DNA of 64,000 nt, taken from assembly GCA_026004675.1 (NCBI GenBank), contig BPJP01000001.1:1044671-1108670 (forward strand). Direction: 5' to 3'. The stretch comes from Gemmatales bacterium. Lineage in GTDB: Bacteria; Planctomycetota; Planctomycetia; Gemmatales; Gemmataceae. Below the pieces are notes generated by a model, which was not told where the DNA came from, searched no databases, and saw only the letters and a program-made list of their open reading frames with translations. Positions 18,231 to 26,972 of the stretch are shown here, one piece after another (position 1 is the stretch's first letter; each line of letters begins with the position of its first letter). Both the position numbers and the translations under genes were made by a program.

Positions 18231-18258
18231 CCCCGGCGGTGCCAGTGGACCGCCGGGG
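18231..18258. terminator. Bidirectional terminator between ftsY and the minus-strand gene
   Basis: A perfect 9-bp stem, CCCCGGCGG (18231-18239) with CCGCCGGGG (18250-18258). The plus strand continues TTGTTGCCTTCTT; the minus strand continues CTGCTTTTTCCC. It can serve both convergent genes. Confidence 0.7.
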
Positions 18259-18286
18259 TTGTTGCCTTCTTCTGCTAGCGGCAATC

Positions 18287-19381
18287 TTAGCGCGGGCCAA
18301 GGTTGAGGTTGTAAAGGACCACTGCCTCAACGTCGAACGGTTGCGGGCCAGTAAACGGGGTGGCCACGCCGAGGGTCAACGTGCCCAGTTGACCGACAAT
18401 ATGCATACCGCCCGTGAAGATGAAGGAGTCCTGCAGGCCGAACGGCGTGTTGTCCAGACCGCGATTGTTCAACGGCGTGTTAATGTGGATTTCGCCCGTG
18501 GGGATGATGGCCTGCACGCGGGCATTGGGGTTCGCACTCTGATAGGCACGCACACCGAAAGCGATGTCGTTGAACAGAATGGTGATGTCGCGCGAATCGG
18601 TTGGTACGGCGAGGGAGGTGAATCCCTGGATGTACCCGAGCGAACCGCTAAACAGGTAGCCTCCAAACGGTTGGAAGAACACCGGGTTGACCGTCGATTG
18701 GCCAGGGATGCGGATGCCTCGTCCTGTGGGGAAGGTCATGCTCATACCGCCTGTGATGACGCGATCGGGGTCATTGATAAAGGCATACTTGACGACGGTA
18801 TTCAAGTTGCCGAAACCTTCGACGCCGAAAACGTCCGGTCCGCTGGTGCTTTGGAAGATCGGCAGGCTCATGCCGAATGAGGCATCGCCGCCGAGGAAGG
18901 TTCGTTCAAAGCCGGGCATTTCGCGATGGTAGTCGACACCCGTATTGTTGACGTTATTAAAGTAGTTGTAGTTGAAGTAAATGCGGTCTTGCGGGCGGAC
19001 ATTCTGGTTTTCGGCGATTTTCAGGGCACCGATGCGTACGCCAGCAGGTCCGGAGCCAAGGACGCTGTCACCGATCACGTTGGGTGCCGCAGCGAAAAAG
19101 CCTTCACCGCCTCCCGTAGCCGCGAATTGTTCGGGGGTAATAGTCGGGTCGATCGGTTCGGGTACGGGTTCGGGTTCTTTCTTGTCCTCTTTCTTGACAT
19201 CCGGTTCAGGCGCTGTTGGGCAGGGATACACGGAATACGGAGCCGGACAATACGGCGTCGCGTCCGGGCAATGGCGCCGAAAGATTTGCGCCTGCACTGG
19301 CGTCGACATGCCCAGTGCCAAGAATGCCGCGCCCGCCGCGAGGCACAGTTGGCGCTTGGCTCTCATCAAAGACCGAAGCAT
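18287..19381 (-). CDS. Putative outer-membrane barrel-like protein
   Basis: A 364-residue secreted protein with no named family that I recognise. The ATG at 19381 has an ideal AAGGAGG site five bases upstream and gives a signal peptide ending ALGMSTPVQA. After a Cys/Pro-rich and Lys/Glu/Pro-rich segment (residues 30-75), the remainder alternates short amphipathic strands rich in Gly, Asn and aromatic residues (YFNYNYFNNVNN, FGMSLPIF, LTLGVATPFTG). The final residue is not Phe. Such patterns fit a small outer-membrane beta barrel, as in planctomycete transporter-like proteins, but this is inference from strand pattern only. Stands alone, with its own terminator. Confidence 0.7.
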   Translation of the reverse strand: MLRSLMRAKRQLCLAAGAAFLALGMSTPVQAQIFRRHCPDATPYCPAPYSVYPCPTAPEPDVKKEDKKEPEPVPEPIDPTITPEQFAATGGGEGFFAAAPNVIGDSVLGSGPAGVRIGALKIAENQNVRPQDRIYFNYNYFNNVNNTGVDYHREMPGFERTFLGGDASFGMSLPIFQSTSGPDVFGVEGFGNLNTVVKYAFINDPDRVITGGMSMTFPTGRGIRIPGQSTVNPVFFQPFGGYLFSGSLGYIQGFTSLAVPTDSRDITILFNDIAFGVRAYQSANPNARVQAIIPTGEIHINTPLNNRGLDNTPFGLQDSFIFTGGMHIVGQLGTLTLGVATPFTGPQPFDVEAVVLYNLNLGPR

Positions 19382-19816
19382 GTTTTCCTCCTTGAAAACG
19401 CGCGACAGATTCCCCTCGAAGTAGCCGACAGACCGGTGCGTCCGGTCCGACGTTCGGGCTCTCATTCACTGTTTCCCTTATCGTCCTTCCTTACGACTTG
19501 AGCGCATTGAATAACCTGCGTGATTGCGGGAATCCCCCTTTAAATCGATCCGGAATTCGGATGGTAATAAATCTGCCGAGTCTACCGGTTGTTCCAGCGC
19601 TGCCACCGCGACCCGGCCAAAAACTTTGCCCTGGCATCGAGCTATGATCTGGCAAAAAATGCCGGTTGACGGGTTGACAAGACACGAGAAAGAGGTATAT
19701 ACCCTGCCTTCCACATCGCAAAACGGACAAAGGAGAACGTTGGCCCGGGGGGGGGAGAGCGAACGTCTCGGTGCGACGTGGATTTCGCAGCTTTGGCAAC
19801 TTTCGGATACACAACG
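19382..19816. other. Divergent intergenic region with promoter and poly-G tract
   Basis: 435 bases without a supported gene. A strong plus-strand promoter for the pyrophosphohydrolase gene lies at 19674-19701. Nine consecutive G residues lie in the leader (19747-19755). Confidence 0.55.
19674..19701 (+). promoter_or_regulatory. Sigma-70-type promoter of the pyrophosphohydrolase gene
   Basis: A perfect TTGACA (19674-19679), a 16-base spacer and TATATA (19696-19701). The best consensus match seen in the window, 115 bases before the start at 19817. Confidence 0.6.
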
Positions 19817-20179
19817 ATGTCTGATCGAACAACGACAGTGGACCGTCTCAAGGAAGCGGTTCAGCAATTCGCACGTGAGCGGGATTGGGGGAAGTTTCAC
19901 AATCCAAAGAATTTGAGCATGGGGCTGGCCGCCGAGGCAGCCGAACTCATGGAACATTTTCTCTGGGTGGATGGTGAAGAATCCCACTTGGTGAAAGAAG
20001 ACGCAGCGAAACTGGGGGAAGTGGCCGACGAAATGGCCGATGTGGCCTGCTATTTGCTGACGATGAGCTACACCCTGGGCATTGATTTAAGCGACGCGAT
20101 TCGGGCGAAGATTGCCAAGAATGCGGTCAAGTATCCGGCCGACAAATGCCGCGGGGATCATACGGTGCGGAACGAATAA
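19817..20179 (+). CDS. MazG/DCTPP-type nucleotide pyrophosphohydrolase
   Basis: A 120-residue all-alpha NTP pyrophosphohydrolase of the MazG-like RS21-C6/DCTPP1 group. Metal-binding acidic motifs are visible as LAAEAAELMEHFLW and EVADEMADVACYLL; the entry FARERDWGKFHNPKNLSMG is characteristic. It probably hydrolyses a (modified) dNTP to the monophosphate, cleaning the nucleotide pool. The ATG at 19817 (MSDRTTTVDRLKEAV) is preferred over an upstream in-frame start at 19778 because homologues begin just before the first helix. It precedes a DUF11 gene by 96 bases, with no evident functional link. Confidence 0.88.
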   Translation: MSDRTTTVDRLKEAVQQFARERDWGKFHNPKNLSMGLAAEAAELMEHFLWVDGEESHLVKEDAAKLGEVADEMADVACYLLTMSYTLGIDLSDAIRAKIAKNAVKYPADKCRGDHTVRNE

Positions 20180-20275
20180 GCTAGGATTCAAATGTACGAG
20201 GCTGGGGGGAGAGGCCGCCGGTCCGGTTTCTGGCCGGGCCGGCCGCTCGCCTCGCAAACGGACGAGGAGGGGTCA

Positions 20276-22288
20276 GTGCGGCAAGGCTCGCTATACGCCA
20301 GAATCACGGCGTTGGCCTCGCTGATCGGAATCGGCATGGTGGGTCTGGCCCAAGAACCGGGCTACCAGCCGTTGCCTGTCGGCGAACCGGACAAGGCGGG
20401 ACCTGCGCTTCCTTCAGCTCCCAAGTGGGGCAAGCCGGCAAAAACGCCCGCCATCGAACCGCCACCGCCGCCACCCGTTCGCCGACAGGACGACACAGGC
20501 AGTCTCGCACCGCTCGTGCCGATTCCAGACGATGGTTTGGGTCCAGAGCCGGTTCGGCCACAATTCGGTAGCCGCATCCCTCCATTGCCTTCGCCGAGCC
20601 AGCCGCTTCCGAGTTGGGGGCCGCCTTCACGATCGACAAAGCCACTGACTGGGCCGCAAGAAAGCTACCAACCAAAGCCACAACCTCTGCCGGCCTACCG
20701 TGCCACGCCACAGGGAAACATGCCGGCGACTGGCCTGCCGGAGCGAGACAGACCGGCAATTTCCAACAGCCTGCCGCAGCCCTTGCCGAACGTTCCAGAC
20801 GCTCGGCCTCTGTCTGGTACGAGGCCGGCCCAAGGCCAGTTGCTTTCGAAAAAAACCTTTTCCCCTTCTGTTGCTGCGCATTCGCCCGGCGTCTTCGTCG
20901 AGATACTTGGACCGGAGAAAATCGACCAGGGGATGCCTCTCCGCTACGAGATCGTCGCACGCAACACCACGAGCGTCCCGGTTTTCAATGTGCAGATCAA
21001 CAATGAGGGGCCCGTTGGTAGCCGACTGCTGCGGGCAGATCCGCAGCCTGTGATCGAAAACAACCGCCTGATTTGGAACCTGGGCACACTTCCACCGGGC
21101 ACAGAAAGACGGGTTCTAGTCGAAGCACAGCCAGGGGGCGCACAAGAACTGATGACCCGAGCGACGGTGACGTATACAGCGGCGGCCGAGTGGCGTGGTC
21201 ACGTCTCCCAGCCAAAACTCGTGTTGCGCAAAACCGGGCCGAAAGCGGCTCAAGTGGGCGACGATGTGGTCTTCCAACTTCAGGTGAAAAACATCGGCGA
21301 CGGCACTGCCCACGGGGTCGTCTTGCACGATCATTTGCCTGCCGGTTTACGACACGAGAGCGGCTCCGACATCGATGCCGACCTGGGAAATCTGCAACCG
21401 GGAGAAGCAAAAGACGTGACGCTTCGCGTGAAAGCAGTGAGCGGCGGAAAGCACGTCAACGTCGCGCGTGTGACAGCAAAGAATGCGTCGCCCGCCGACG
21501 CCCAGGCCACGGTCGATGTCACCGAGCCTGCCCTTCTGGTACGCAAGTCCGGTCCAAAACTTCGATTTCGCGATCGCGAAGCCGAATTCGACATCGAGAT
21601 TTCGAATCCGGGGACAGCAACGGCACGCAATGTAATTGTCACTGATCAACTTCCCGATGGCTTCGAGTTTCAGTCTGCCAGCGACAGCGGGGTGTTTGAT
21701 CCGCAAACGGGTTCGGTGCGCTGGAGTCTCGGCGATCTTCTTCCCGGCGATCGGCGTGGTCTCCGAATCAACGTGATTTGCCGCAAGATTGGCGAATTCG
21801 TCAATCGCGTGGTCGCAAAGGCTGAGCGGGGATTGCAGTCGCAGGCGGAAACACCGTTGCGGGTCGAAGGCGTGCCGGCTTTGATGCTGGAAGTGGTCGA
21901 CCTGGATGATCCCATTGAAATCGGCGCGGAAACGGTCTATGAGATTCGCATTCTGAACCAGGGAACGACCACGACAACGGGATTGCAGATTATCGCCACG
22001 GTGCCGGCGGGAATGGAAGTAACGGGAGTGCAAGGACCAACTCCGTATCGCATCCAAGGACAACAATTGGTATTCCAGCCCTTGGCTGGTTTGGCAACGC
22101 GAGCAGATGCGTTGTATCGCGTGCGGGTTTTGTGCCGTCGTCCCGGGGATTGGCGATTTCGGGTACAGCTGAATACGGAGCAGCTGCAAATTCCCGTGTA
22201 CGAGGAAGAAAGCACGCGAGTTTACGAGGATTTAAGTACGAGAAAAGCTAAAGAAAGTTTGCCGGGGCGAAGGCGTAACCGCAGGTAG
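20276..22288 (+). CDS. DUF11 repeat surface protein, second copy
   Basis: A 670-residue exported protein starting at a GTG (20276) with a GAGGAGG site five bases upstream; the longer ATG at 20192 would put a Gly/Arg-rich stretch before the signal peptide (LYARITALASLIGIGMVGLA). Residues 30-220 are Pro/Gln-rich and disordered. Four DUF11-like repeats follow (YEIVARNTTSVPVFNVQI, FQLQVKNIGDGTAHGVVL, FDIEISNPGTATARNVIV, YEIRILNQGTTTTTGLQI). The order of repeats and the ending EEESTRVYED parallel the protein at 6023-7648, so the two are paralogues with different linkers. Probably a cell-surface structural protein. Confidence 0.85.
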   Translation: MRQGSLYARITALASLIGIGMVGLAQEPGYQPLPVGEPDKAGPALPSAPKWGKPAKTPAIEPPPPPPVRRQDDTGSLAPLVPIPDDGLGPEPVRPQFGSRIPPLPSPSQPLPSWGPPSRSTKPLTGPQESYQPKPQPLPAYRATPQGNMPATGLPERDRPAISNSLPQPLPNVPDARPLSGTRPAQGQLLSKKTFSPSVAAHSPGVFVEILGPEKIDQGMPLRYEIVARNTTSVPVFNVQINNEGPVGSRLLRADPQPVIENNRLIWNLGTLPPGTERRVLVEAQPGGAQELMTRATVTYTAAAEWRGHVSQPKLVLRKTGPKAAQVGDDVVFQLQVKNIGDGTAHGVVLHDHLPAGLRHESGSDIDADLGNLQPGEAKDVTLRVKAVSGGKHVNVARVTAKNASPADAQATVDVTEPALLVRKSGPKLRFRDREAEFDIEISNPGTATARNVIVTDQLPDGFEFQSASDSGVFDPQTGSVRWSLGDLLPGDRRGLRINVICRKIGEFVNRVVAKAERGLQSQAETPLRVEGVPALMLEVVDLDDPIEIGAETVYEIRILNQGTTTTTGLQIIATVPAGMEVTGVQGPTPYRIQGQQLVFQPLAGLATRADALYRVRVLCRRPGDWRFRVQLNTEQLQIPVYEEESTRVYEDLSTRKAKESLPGRRRNRR

Positions 22289-22712
22289 CCCAATGAACTA
22301 CGACCGATATTATCGTTTTGAGAATATTTTCTTTGCGAAAAGGAAATGGGCTAGTTATGCTTCGGCATCCCTTCTTCATGACAATTTCCAAGTGAGTACT
22401 AGGGGTGGCCAAGAGGGCTGCTGGATGGGGAAAGGAGTCCCCTATTTTGCCACGGTTTCGGGGAGATTGCCGACCGCGCAAGCTGCTTATCCGAGCCTGG
22501 TTAAGGTGAAGTGCTTGGGCTTGAGCCACGTTGGTGGCGTTGCTAATATCCGGCGGTGTCGCAGCCAGCGTCCCATCGATCGAGTCCTCTCCGCCGGTTG
22601 AATGGGTTGGTAAGAGAAAGCGGTCTCGAAGGAACGGGATCGGCGGAACGCGGAGGCACGTTGCCACCGGGGGAGGAGGCATCGGCCGCCGTGCCAGGGG
22701 AAGGAGTCCGAC
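22289..22712. other. Intergenic region upstream of rimI
   Basis: 424 bases with no supported gene. A weak promoter-like pair (TTGCGA at 22333-22338, TATGCT at 22356-22361, 17-base spacer) could serve rimI. Nothing else was seen. Confidence 0.4.
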
Positions 22713-23249
22713 ATGAGCACGGGAAAAACTGAAAAGGAACAACTCCGCGTCCACATTCGGTGGATGATTCGCCGCGACATGCCGGAAGTCTTGCAGATGG
22801 AACAAGAGAGTTTCGAGTTCGCATGGACCGAAGAAGACTTCCTGCGGTGTTTGCGGCAGCGGAATTGCATCGGCATGGTCGCCGAACGGGGAGAACGAGT
22901 CGTCGGCTTCATGATCTATGAGTTGCACAAGACGAAGCTGCACATTTTGAACTTTGCTGTCGCGCCGGAATTTCGGCGAAATTCCATCGGCGGCCAAATG
23001 GTGGCCAAACTCATCAGCAAACTGTCGAGCCACCGCCGAACGCGGATCACGCTCGAAGTTCGCGAGACGAACCTGGCGGCTCAGCTCTTTTTCCGCTCCC
23101 AAGGGTTCAAAGCCGTCCGTGTCTTGCGCGAATATTACGACGACACCGGCGAAGACGCGTTCTTGATGCAATACAGTATTGCCAGCGAAACCAACGAGGT
23201 CGAAGATGCGGTCGTCAACCGAATATCGCAATACGAAGACCAGCCCTGA
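22713..23249 (+). CDS. rimI: Ribosomal-protein-alanine N-acetyltransferase-like GNAT protein
   Basis: A 178-residue GNAT acetyltransferase. The acetyl-CoA-binding block is FAVAPEFRRNSIGGQMVAKL, a slight variant of the RxxGxG/A loop (RRNSIG). The flanking IRRDMPEVLQMEQESFEFAW and LEVRETNLAAQLFFRSQGF are typical of RimI, which acetylates the N-terminus of ribosomal protein S18 in E. coli. The CoA loop and the Tyr-Tyr near REYYDDTGEDAFLM support the RimI branch, but related GNATs cannot be excluded. A GGGGAAGGAG site precedes the ATG at 22713. A strong terminator follows the stop. Confidence 0.8.
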   Translation: MSTGKTEKEQLRVHIRWMIRRDMPEVLQMEQESFEFAWTEEDFLRCLRQRNCIGMVAERGERVVGFMIYELHKTKLHILNFAVAPEFRRNSIGGQMVAKLISKLSSHRRTRITLEVRETNLAAQLFFRSQGFKAVRVLREYYDDTGEDAFLMQYSIASETNEVEDAVVNRISQYEDQP

Positions 23250-23270
23250 ACTTCGGAATTCGGAACAGCA

Positions 23271-23303
23271 AGCCTTCCCGGAGAAGGTCCGGGAAGGCTT
23301 TTT
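23271..23303 (+). terminator. Rho-independent terminator of rimI
   Basis: A perfect 12-bp stem (AGCCTTCCCGGA at 23271-23282 with TCCGGGAAGGCT at 23288-23299), a 5-base loop and TTTTGCTTTT. Lies 22 bases past the rimI stop. Confidence 0.9.
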
Positions 23304-23745
23304 GCTTTTGCCCTTTTACACCGGTCTTATCTGGTTGTGCCGACAGCGAACCTGTTCTCTTTTCACTTTTCGCCCTGCCTGGATCGTTTTGGCAGCCCTT
23401 TTAGTGGTCGGTGTCTGGGCAGCGCTGGCGGGCAGCTCGCCCCAAACCACCCCATCGAAAGCCGAAATCTCCTTGCTCGACGATCTGCCTTTACCTAATC
23501 TGAACACTACCAGTGCGGAGCCTTGTCCCCAGCCGACAGGCGAGACACCGCCAGCGGAAACGCCTGCTCAGGCTCCGACGGCTCTGCCACCGGAAATCTC
23601 GGAGGACTCCCGCCCCACTACGGGACCGGAACTCTCGCCGCCTGAGGCGGAAGTTCCCGAAGAGCCTATTCGCCCGGTGATTGCCGTCGAACCGACACGG
23701 GACAGGTTTATTGCCGTCCGCCTAACGCACCGAGGAGATACACCG
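23304..23745 (+). other. In-frame open stretch upstream of the coiled-coil protein
   Basis: This stretch is open in the same frame as the gene at 23746, without a stop, and encodes a membrane-like segment (AWIVLAALLVVGVWAALAG, near 23375-23430) and a Pro/Glu/Thr-rich segment of about 85 residues. No ATG with a ribosome site was found in it; TTG and GTG codons are the only starts. It may be a separate unannotated exported peptide, an extended N-terminus, or leader DNA that happens to be open. Confidence 0.4.
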
Positions 23746-24315
23746 ATGATTCACAACTGGAAATCGCTGGGATTACAGGCCTTGCTTGCCGGTGCTCTGG
23801 CGTCGGCGCCGACGCTTTCCGCACCGCCCACCAAGGCAGAACCGAATGCTGACGAAGTCATCGCCAAACAACTCAAAGAATTGAAGGATTCCATCGATGC
23901 TCTGAAAAAACAAGTGCAAGGATTGCAAACGGGGATGGCTGACACCGACATCCGCATCAAAAAACTGGAAGGCCAAATTGCCGACCTCGAAAAAGATGCC
24001 AAGGCCGTCACCGATTTGACCATCGTCGTCCAAAACCTCAGCAAACAGGTCGCGGATTTGAACAAGCGAATATCGTCGGCTCCTCCTGCTGTCGTCAGCA
24101 AAAAACCCATGGGCAGAATTTTGCTCGTCAACGACTTCCCGGAGGAGATGACCGTCGTCGTCAACAATAAAGCTTATCGCCTAGCGCCCAACTCGATACA
24201 TACCATTGACAATGTTCCCGCGGGCATCTTTACCTATGAAGTGCTTCGCGTGCAGCCCGTTCGCAACCGGGAACTCGGCGATAATGAAACCTTTACCATC
24301 CGCATCCATCAATAA
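23746..24315 (+). CDS. Exported coiled-coil protein of unknown function
   Basis: A 189-residue protein. The ATG at 23746 has an AGGAG site nine bases upstream and begins a signal peptide (KSLGLQALLAGALASAPTLS), so I take it as the start although the frame is open much further back. Residues 35-110 form a heptad-rich coiled coil (LKELKDSIDALKKQVQGL and ADLEKDAKAVTDL). The C-terminal 70 residues form a compact beta-rich domain (RILLVNDFPEEMTVVVNNKA, then NVPAGIFTYEVLRV) resembling small carboxypeptidase-regulatory-like folds. Likely trimeric or dimeric in the periplasm; role unknown. A hairpin follows at 24372. Confidence 0.75.
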   Translation: MIHNWKSLGLQALLAGALASAPTLSAPPTKAEPNADEVIAKQLKELKDSIDALKKQVQGLQTGMADTDIRIKKLEGQIADLEKDAKAVTDLTIVVQNLSKQVADLNKRISSAPPAVVSKKPMGRILLVNDFPEEMTVVVNNKAYRLAPNSIHTIDNVPAGIFTYEVLRVQPVRNRELGDNETFTIRIHQ

Positions 24316-24371
24316 GGAACCAGGCAGCCAGAGAGCACCCCAGCGCATTTCTAACGATCCATCTCAACCCG

Positions 24372-24420
24372 ACAGGTGTTCGTGCTGATTTTTCGACCAG
24401 CGTGAACACCTGTTTGATTT
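24372..24420 (+). terminator. Probable terminator hairpin
   Basis: ACAGGTGTTC (24372-24381) pairs perfectly with GAACACCTGT (24404-24413), with an extra GCTG/CAGC pairing inside, followed by TTGATTT. It lies 56 bases after the coiled-coil gene and 142 before the next start. Confidence 0.5.
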
Positions 24421-24555
24421 CCGCACGATTTTGTCGAATCTGTCAAAATTTTTTGTCCAAAATCGCTGGCGAAGGCTCTACACTCTCCAGACAAGCATGC
24501 CCCTTTTTCCCGCCACTTGTGGTGCATGCCGATTTGACTGTGATGGAGACGAAGG

Positions 24556-26916
24556 ATGTATTCCCACAGGTTTTTCGCCATCGCGTTGGGTCTGTCCGTT
24601 AGCCAAATGCTTCCTGCTGCCCAGCCTGCGGGCATCGAGTTTTTTGAATCCAAGATTCGGCCGGTGCTTGTCCAGCATTGTTATTCGTGCCATTCGAAAG
24701 ACGCCAAACGTTTGCGTGGCGGCTTACGGCTCGATACGCGCGAAGGCGTCCTCCGGGGAGGGGATTCCGGCAAGATCATCGTGCCCGGCAAACCCAGCGA
24801 AAGTTTGCTCATTCAGGCATTGCGACACCGTGGCGAACCGGCCATGCCACCCAAGGGCAAACTCCCCGATTCCGTGATCGCTGATTTTGAACGCTGGATC
24901 GCCCTGGGTGCTCCCGATCCACGTCGTGAGACTGCTGTTTCACGCCGATTGTCGAACGCCCCAGACGATCGTGAAGACTTCTGGGCTTTCCGACCGCTCA
25001 CGAAGCCGGCGATACCGACGGTTGATTCCCCCTGGCCGCACAATGAGGTGGATCATTTCATTCTCGACAAGTTGCAATCCAAAGGCCTGGCACCAGCCGA
25101 AGACGCCGATCGATTCGTCCTGCTGCGCCGGGTCTATTTCGACTTGATCGGCTTGCCTCCCACACCTGAGCAACTCGAAGCATTTGCGCGGGATAAGTCG
25201 CCCGACGCCTTTGCCAAAGTCGTGGACCGACTGTTGGCGTCGCCTCACTTTGGCGAACGCTGGGGTCGGCATTGGCTGGACCTGGCCCGTTATGCCGACA
25301 GCAACGGCGGAGACATCAACGCCACCTACACCAATGCCTGGCGTTATCGCGACTATGTGATCGAAGCCTTTAATGAGGACAAGCCGTACGACGAATTCGT
25401 TATCGAGCAGCTGGCCGGAGACCTGCTGCCGGCCAAGACTGACGCCGAACGAGACGAACAGTTGATCGCTACCGGTTTTCTTGTTCTTGGAGCGAAAATG
25501 CTCAGCGAGCGCGACAAAGAGAAGTTGCGCATGGACGTGGTGGACGAACAAATCGACACCGTTGGCCGCGTTTTTCTCGGCTTGACGTTAGGTTGTGCCC
25601 GCTGCCACGAACACAAATTCGATCCGATTCCAGTTGAAGACTACTACGCTTTGGCGGGCATCTTTCGCAGCACGCTGACGATTTCAGGCTCCATACTGGG
25701 CAACGTGGTTATTTCCGGATGGTCGAAACAGCGACTTTCCATGCCGCCCGAATTGGCAGCCAAACGCCAGGAATTGGAAAAACAGCTGGCACAATACACG
25801 GCTCAGAAGACGGAAGCGCAGCAGTTGCTGGCTAGTTTGAAAAAGCAGAAAAAGAACACCGCCGATACCGAAGCGAAGCTCAAGGAGTTGATCGGACGCA
25901 TCGACGAACTCAAGCGAAAGATGCCTCCGATCCCAATGGCGATGGCGGTTCGCGATGTTCCCAGCCCGTCGGATTGCCGCATTACGATTCGCGGCAACGT
26001 GCACCGGCTCGGAAAAACGGTGCCGCGAGGCTTCTTGACTCTTTTCGAAGACGGCACCATCCAACCCACTATCGACCCATCGACGAGTGGCCGACTTGAA
26101 CTGGCACGCTGGCTCGTCCGTACCCCTCTTGTGCCTCGAGTCATGGTCAACCGCATCTGGCATCACCTTTTCGGTGCAGGCCTCGTTCGCTCGGTCGACG
26201 ATTTCGGCAACCGTGGCGATCGGCCAAGCCATCCCGAACTGCTGGATTACCTGGCTGGCAAGTTCGTCGAAGAGCATTGGTCAGTGAAGAAAATGATTCG
26301 CCGGCTCGTCCTCAGTCGGACCTACCAATTGTCGACGCACGCGACCCCTTTGGCGAAAGCCAAGGATCCGGAGAACATCTGGTTTGGGAGACGTAACCGG
26401 CGGCATCTCGACGCGGAATCGCTGCGTGACGCCATGCTGGCTATTAGCGGCGTTTTGGATCAAAAACAAGGAGGTTCCACGATTGCCGGCATCGGTGACA
26501 AGGCGCGTCGGCGCAGCACGGAAGCGTTCTTCCGTCGAAGCATCTACTTGCCGATCATTCGCACCGACGTGGAACCCATGCTGGAAATCTTCGATTTCCC
26601 CAATCCAGGCATGGTGACCGGTCGGCGGGCAGTGACGAATGTGCCAGCACAAGCATTGTTCCTTTTGAATAGTCCATTTGTCCGCCAGCGTTCGGAGGAG
26701 ACGGTGAATCAGATCATGGCTCATGCCGGTAGTACGGAAGAGCGCATCGAAGCCGCCTATCTCCGGATTGTGAATCGGCGTCCGTCCGCGGCGGAACAAG
26801 CGAAGGCTCTCGCTTTTTTCAAAGCGATCTCAGAAAGCGAAGAAATCGCTCGCGAAGGATGGGTGGATTTTTGCCAGGCGCTGTTCGCCTCGACGCAGTT
26901 CCGATTTGTCGAGTGA
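24556..26916 (+). CDS. PSD1 / DUF1549-DUF1553 cytochrome-type protein
   Basis: A complete 786-residue member of the family also at the window start. It has a signal peptide (FFAIALGLSVSQMLPAAQPA) and the PSCyt1 haem motif CYSCH near residue 42 within VLVQHCYSCHSKDAKRLRGG. DUF1549 begins near 150 and includes a second CxxCH (CARCH), and DUF1553 carries LARWLVRTPLVPRVMVNRIW and SVDDFGNRGDRPSHPELLDYLA. A shorter coiled coil (about 55 residues, near 25750-25920) separates the two, unlike the long one in the first copy. Exported, with possible electron-transfer or large-substrate role in the pair with DUF1501; unproven. Confidence 0.94.
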   Translation: MYSHRFFAIALGLSVSQMLPAAQPAGIEFFESKIRPVLVQHCYSCHSKDAKRLRGGLRLDTREGVLRGGDSGKIIVPGKPSESLLIQALRHRGEPAMPPKGKLPDSVIADFERWIALGAPDPRRETAVSRRLSNAPDDREDFWAFRPLTKPAIPTVDSPWPHNEVDHFILDKLQSKGLAPAEDADRFVLLRRVYFDLIGLPPTPEQLEAFARDKSPDAFAKVVDRLLASPHFGERWGRHWLDLARYADSNGGDINATYTNAWRYRDYVIEAFNEDKPYDEFVIEQLAGDLLPAKTDAERDEQLIATGFLVLGAKMLSERDKEKLRMDVVDEQIDTVGRVFLGLTLGCARCHEHKFDPIPVEDYYALAGIFRSTLTISGSILGNVVISGWSKQRLSMPPELAAKRQELEKQLAQYTAQKTEAQQLLASLKKQKKNTADTEAKLKELIGRIDELKRKMPPIPMAMAVRDVPSPSDCRITIRGNVHRLGKTVPRGFLTLFEDGTIQPTIDPSTSGRLELARWLVRTPLVPRVMVNRIWHHLFGAGLVRSVDDFGNRGDRPSHPELLDYLAGKFVEEHWSVKKMIRRLVLSRTYQLSTHATPLAKAKDPENIWFGRRNRRHLDAESLRDAMLAISGVLDQKQGGSTIAGIGDKARRRSTEAFFRRSIYLPIIRTDVEPMLEIFDFPNPGMVTGRRAVTNVPAQALFLLNSPFVRQRSEETVNQIMAHAGSTEERIEAAYLRIVNRRPSAAEQAKALAFFKAISESEEIAREGWVDFCQALFASTQFRFVE

Positions 26917-26972
26917 TCCAGCGAGACGGCAATTTTCAGGCTCGCGAATCGTAACACACACGGGAGACATCC

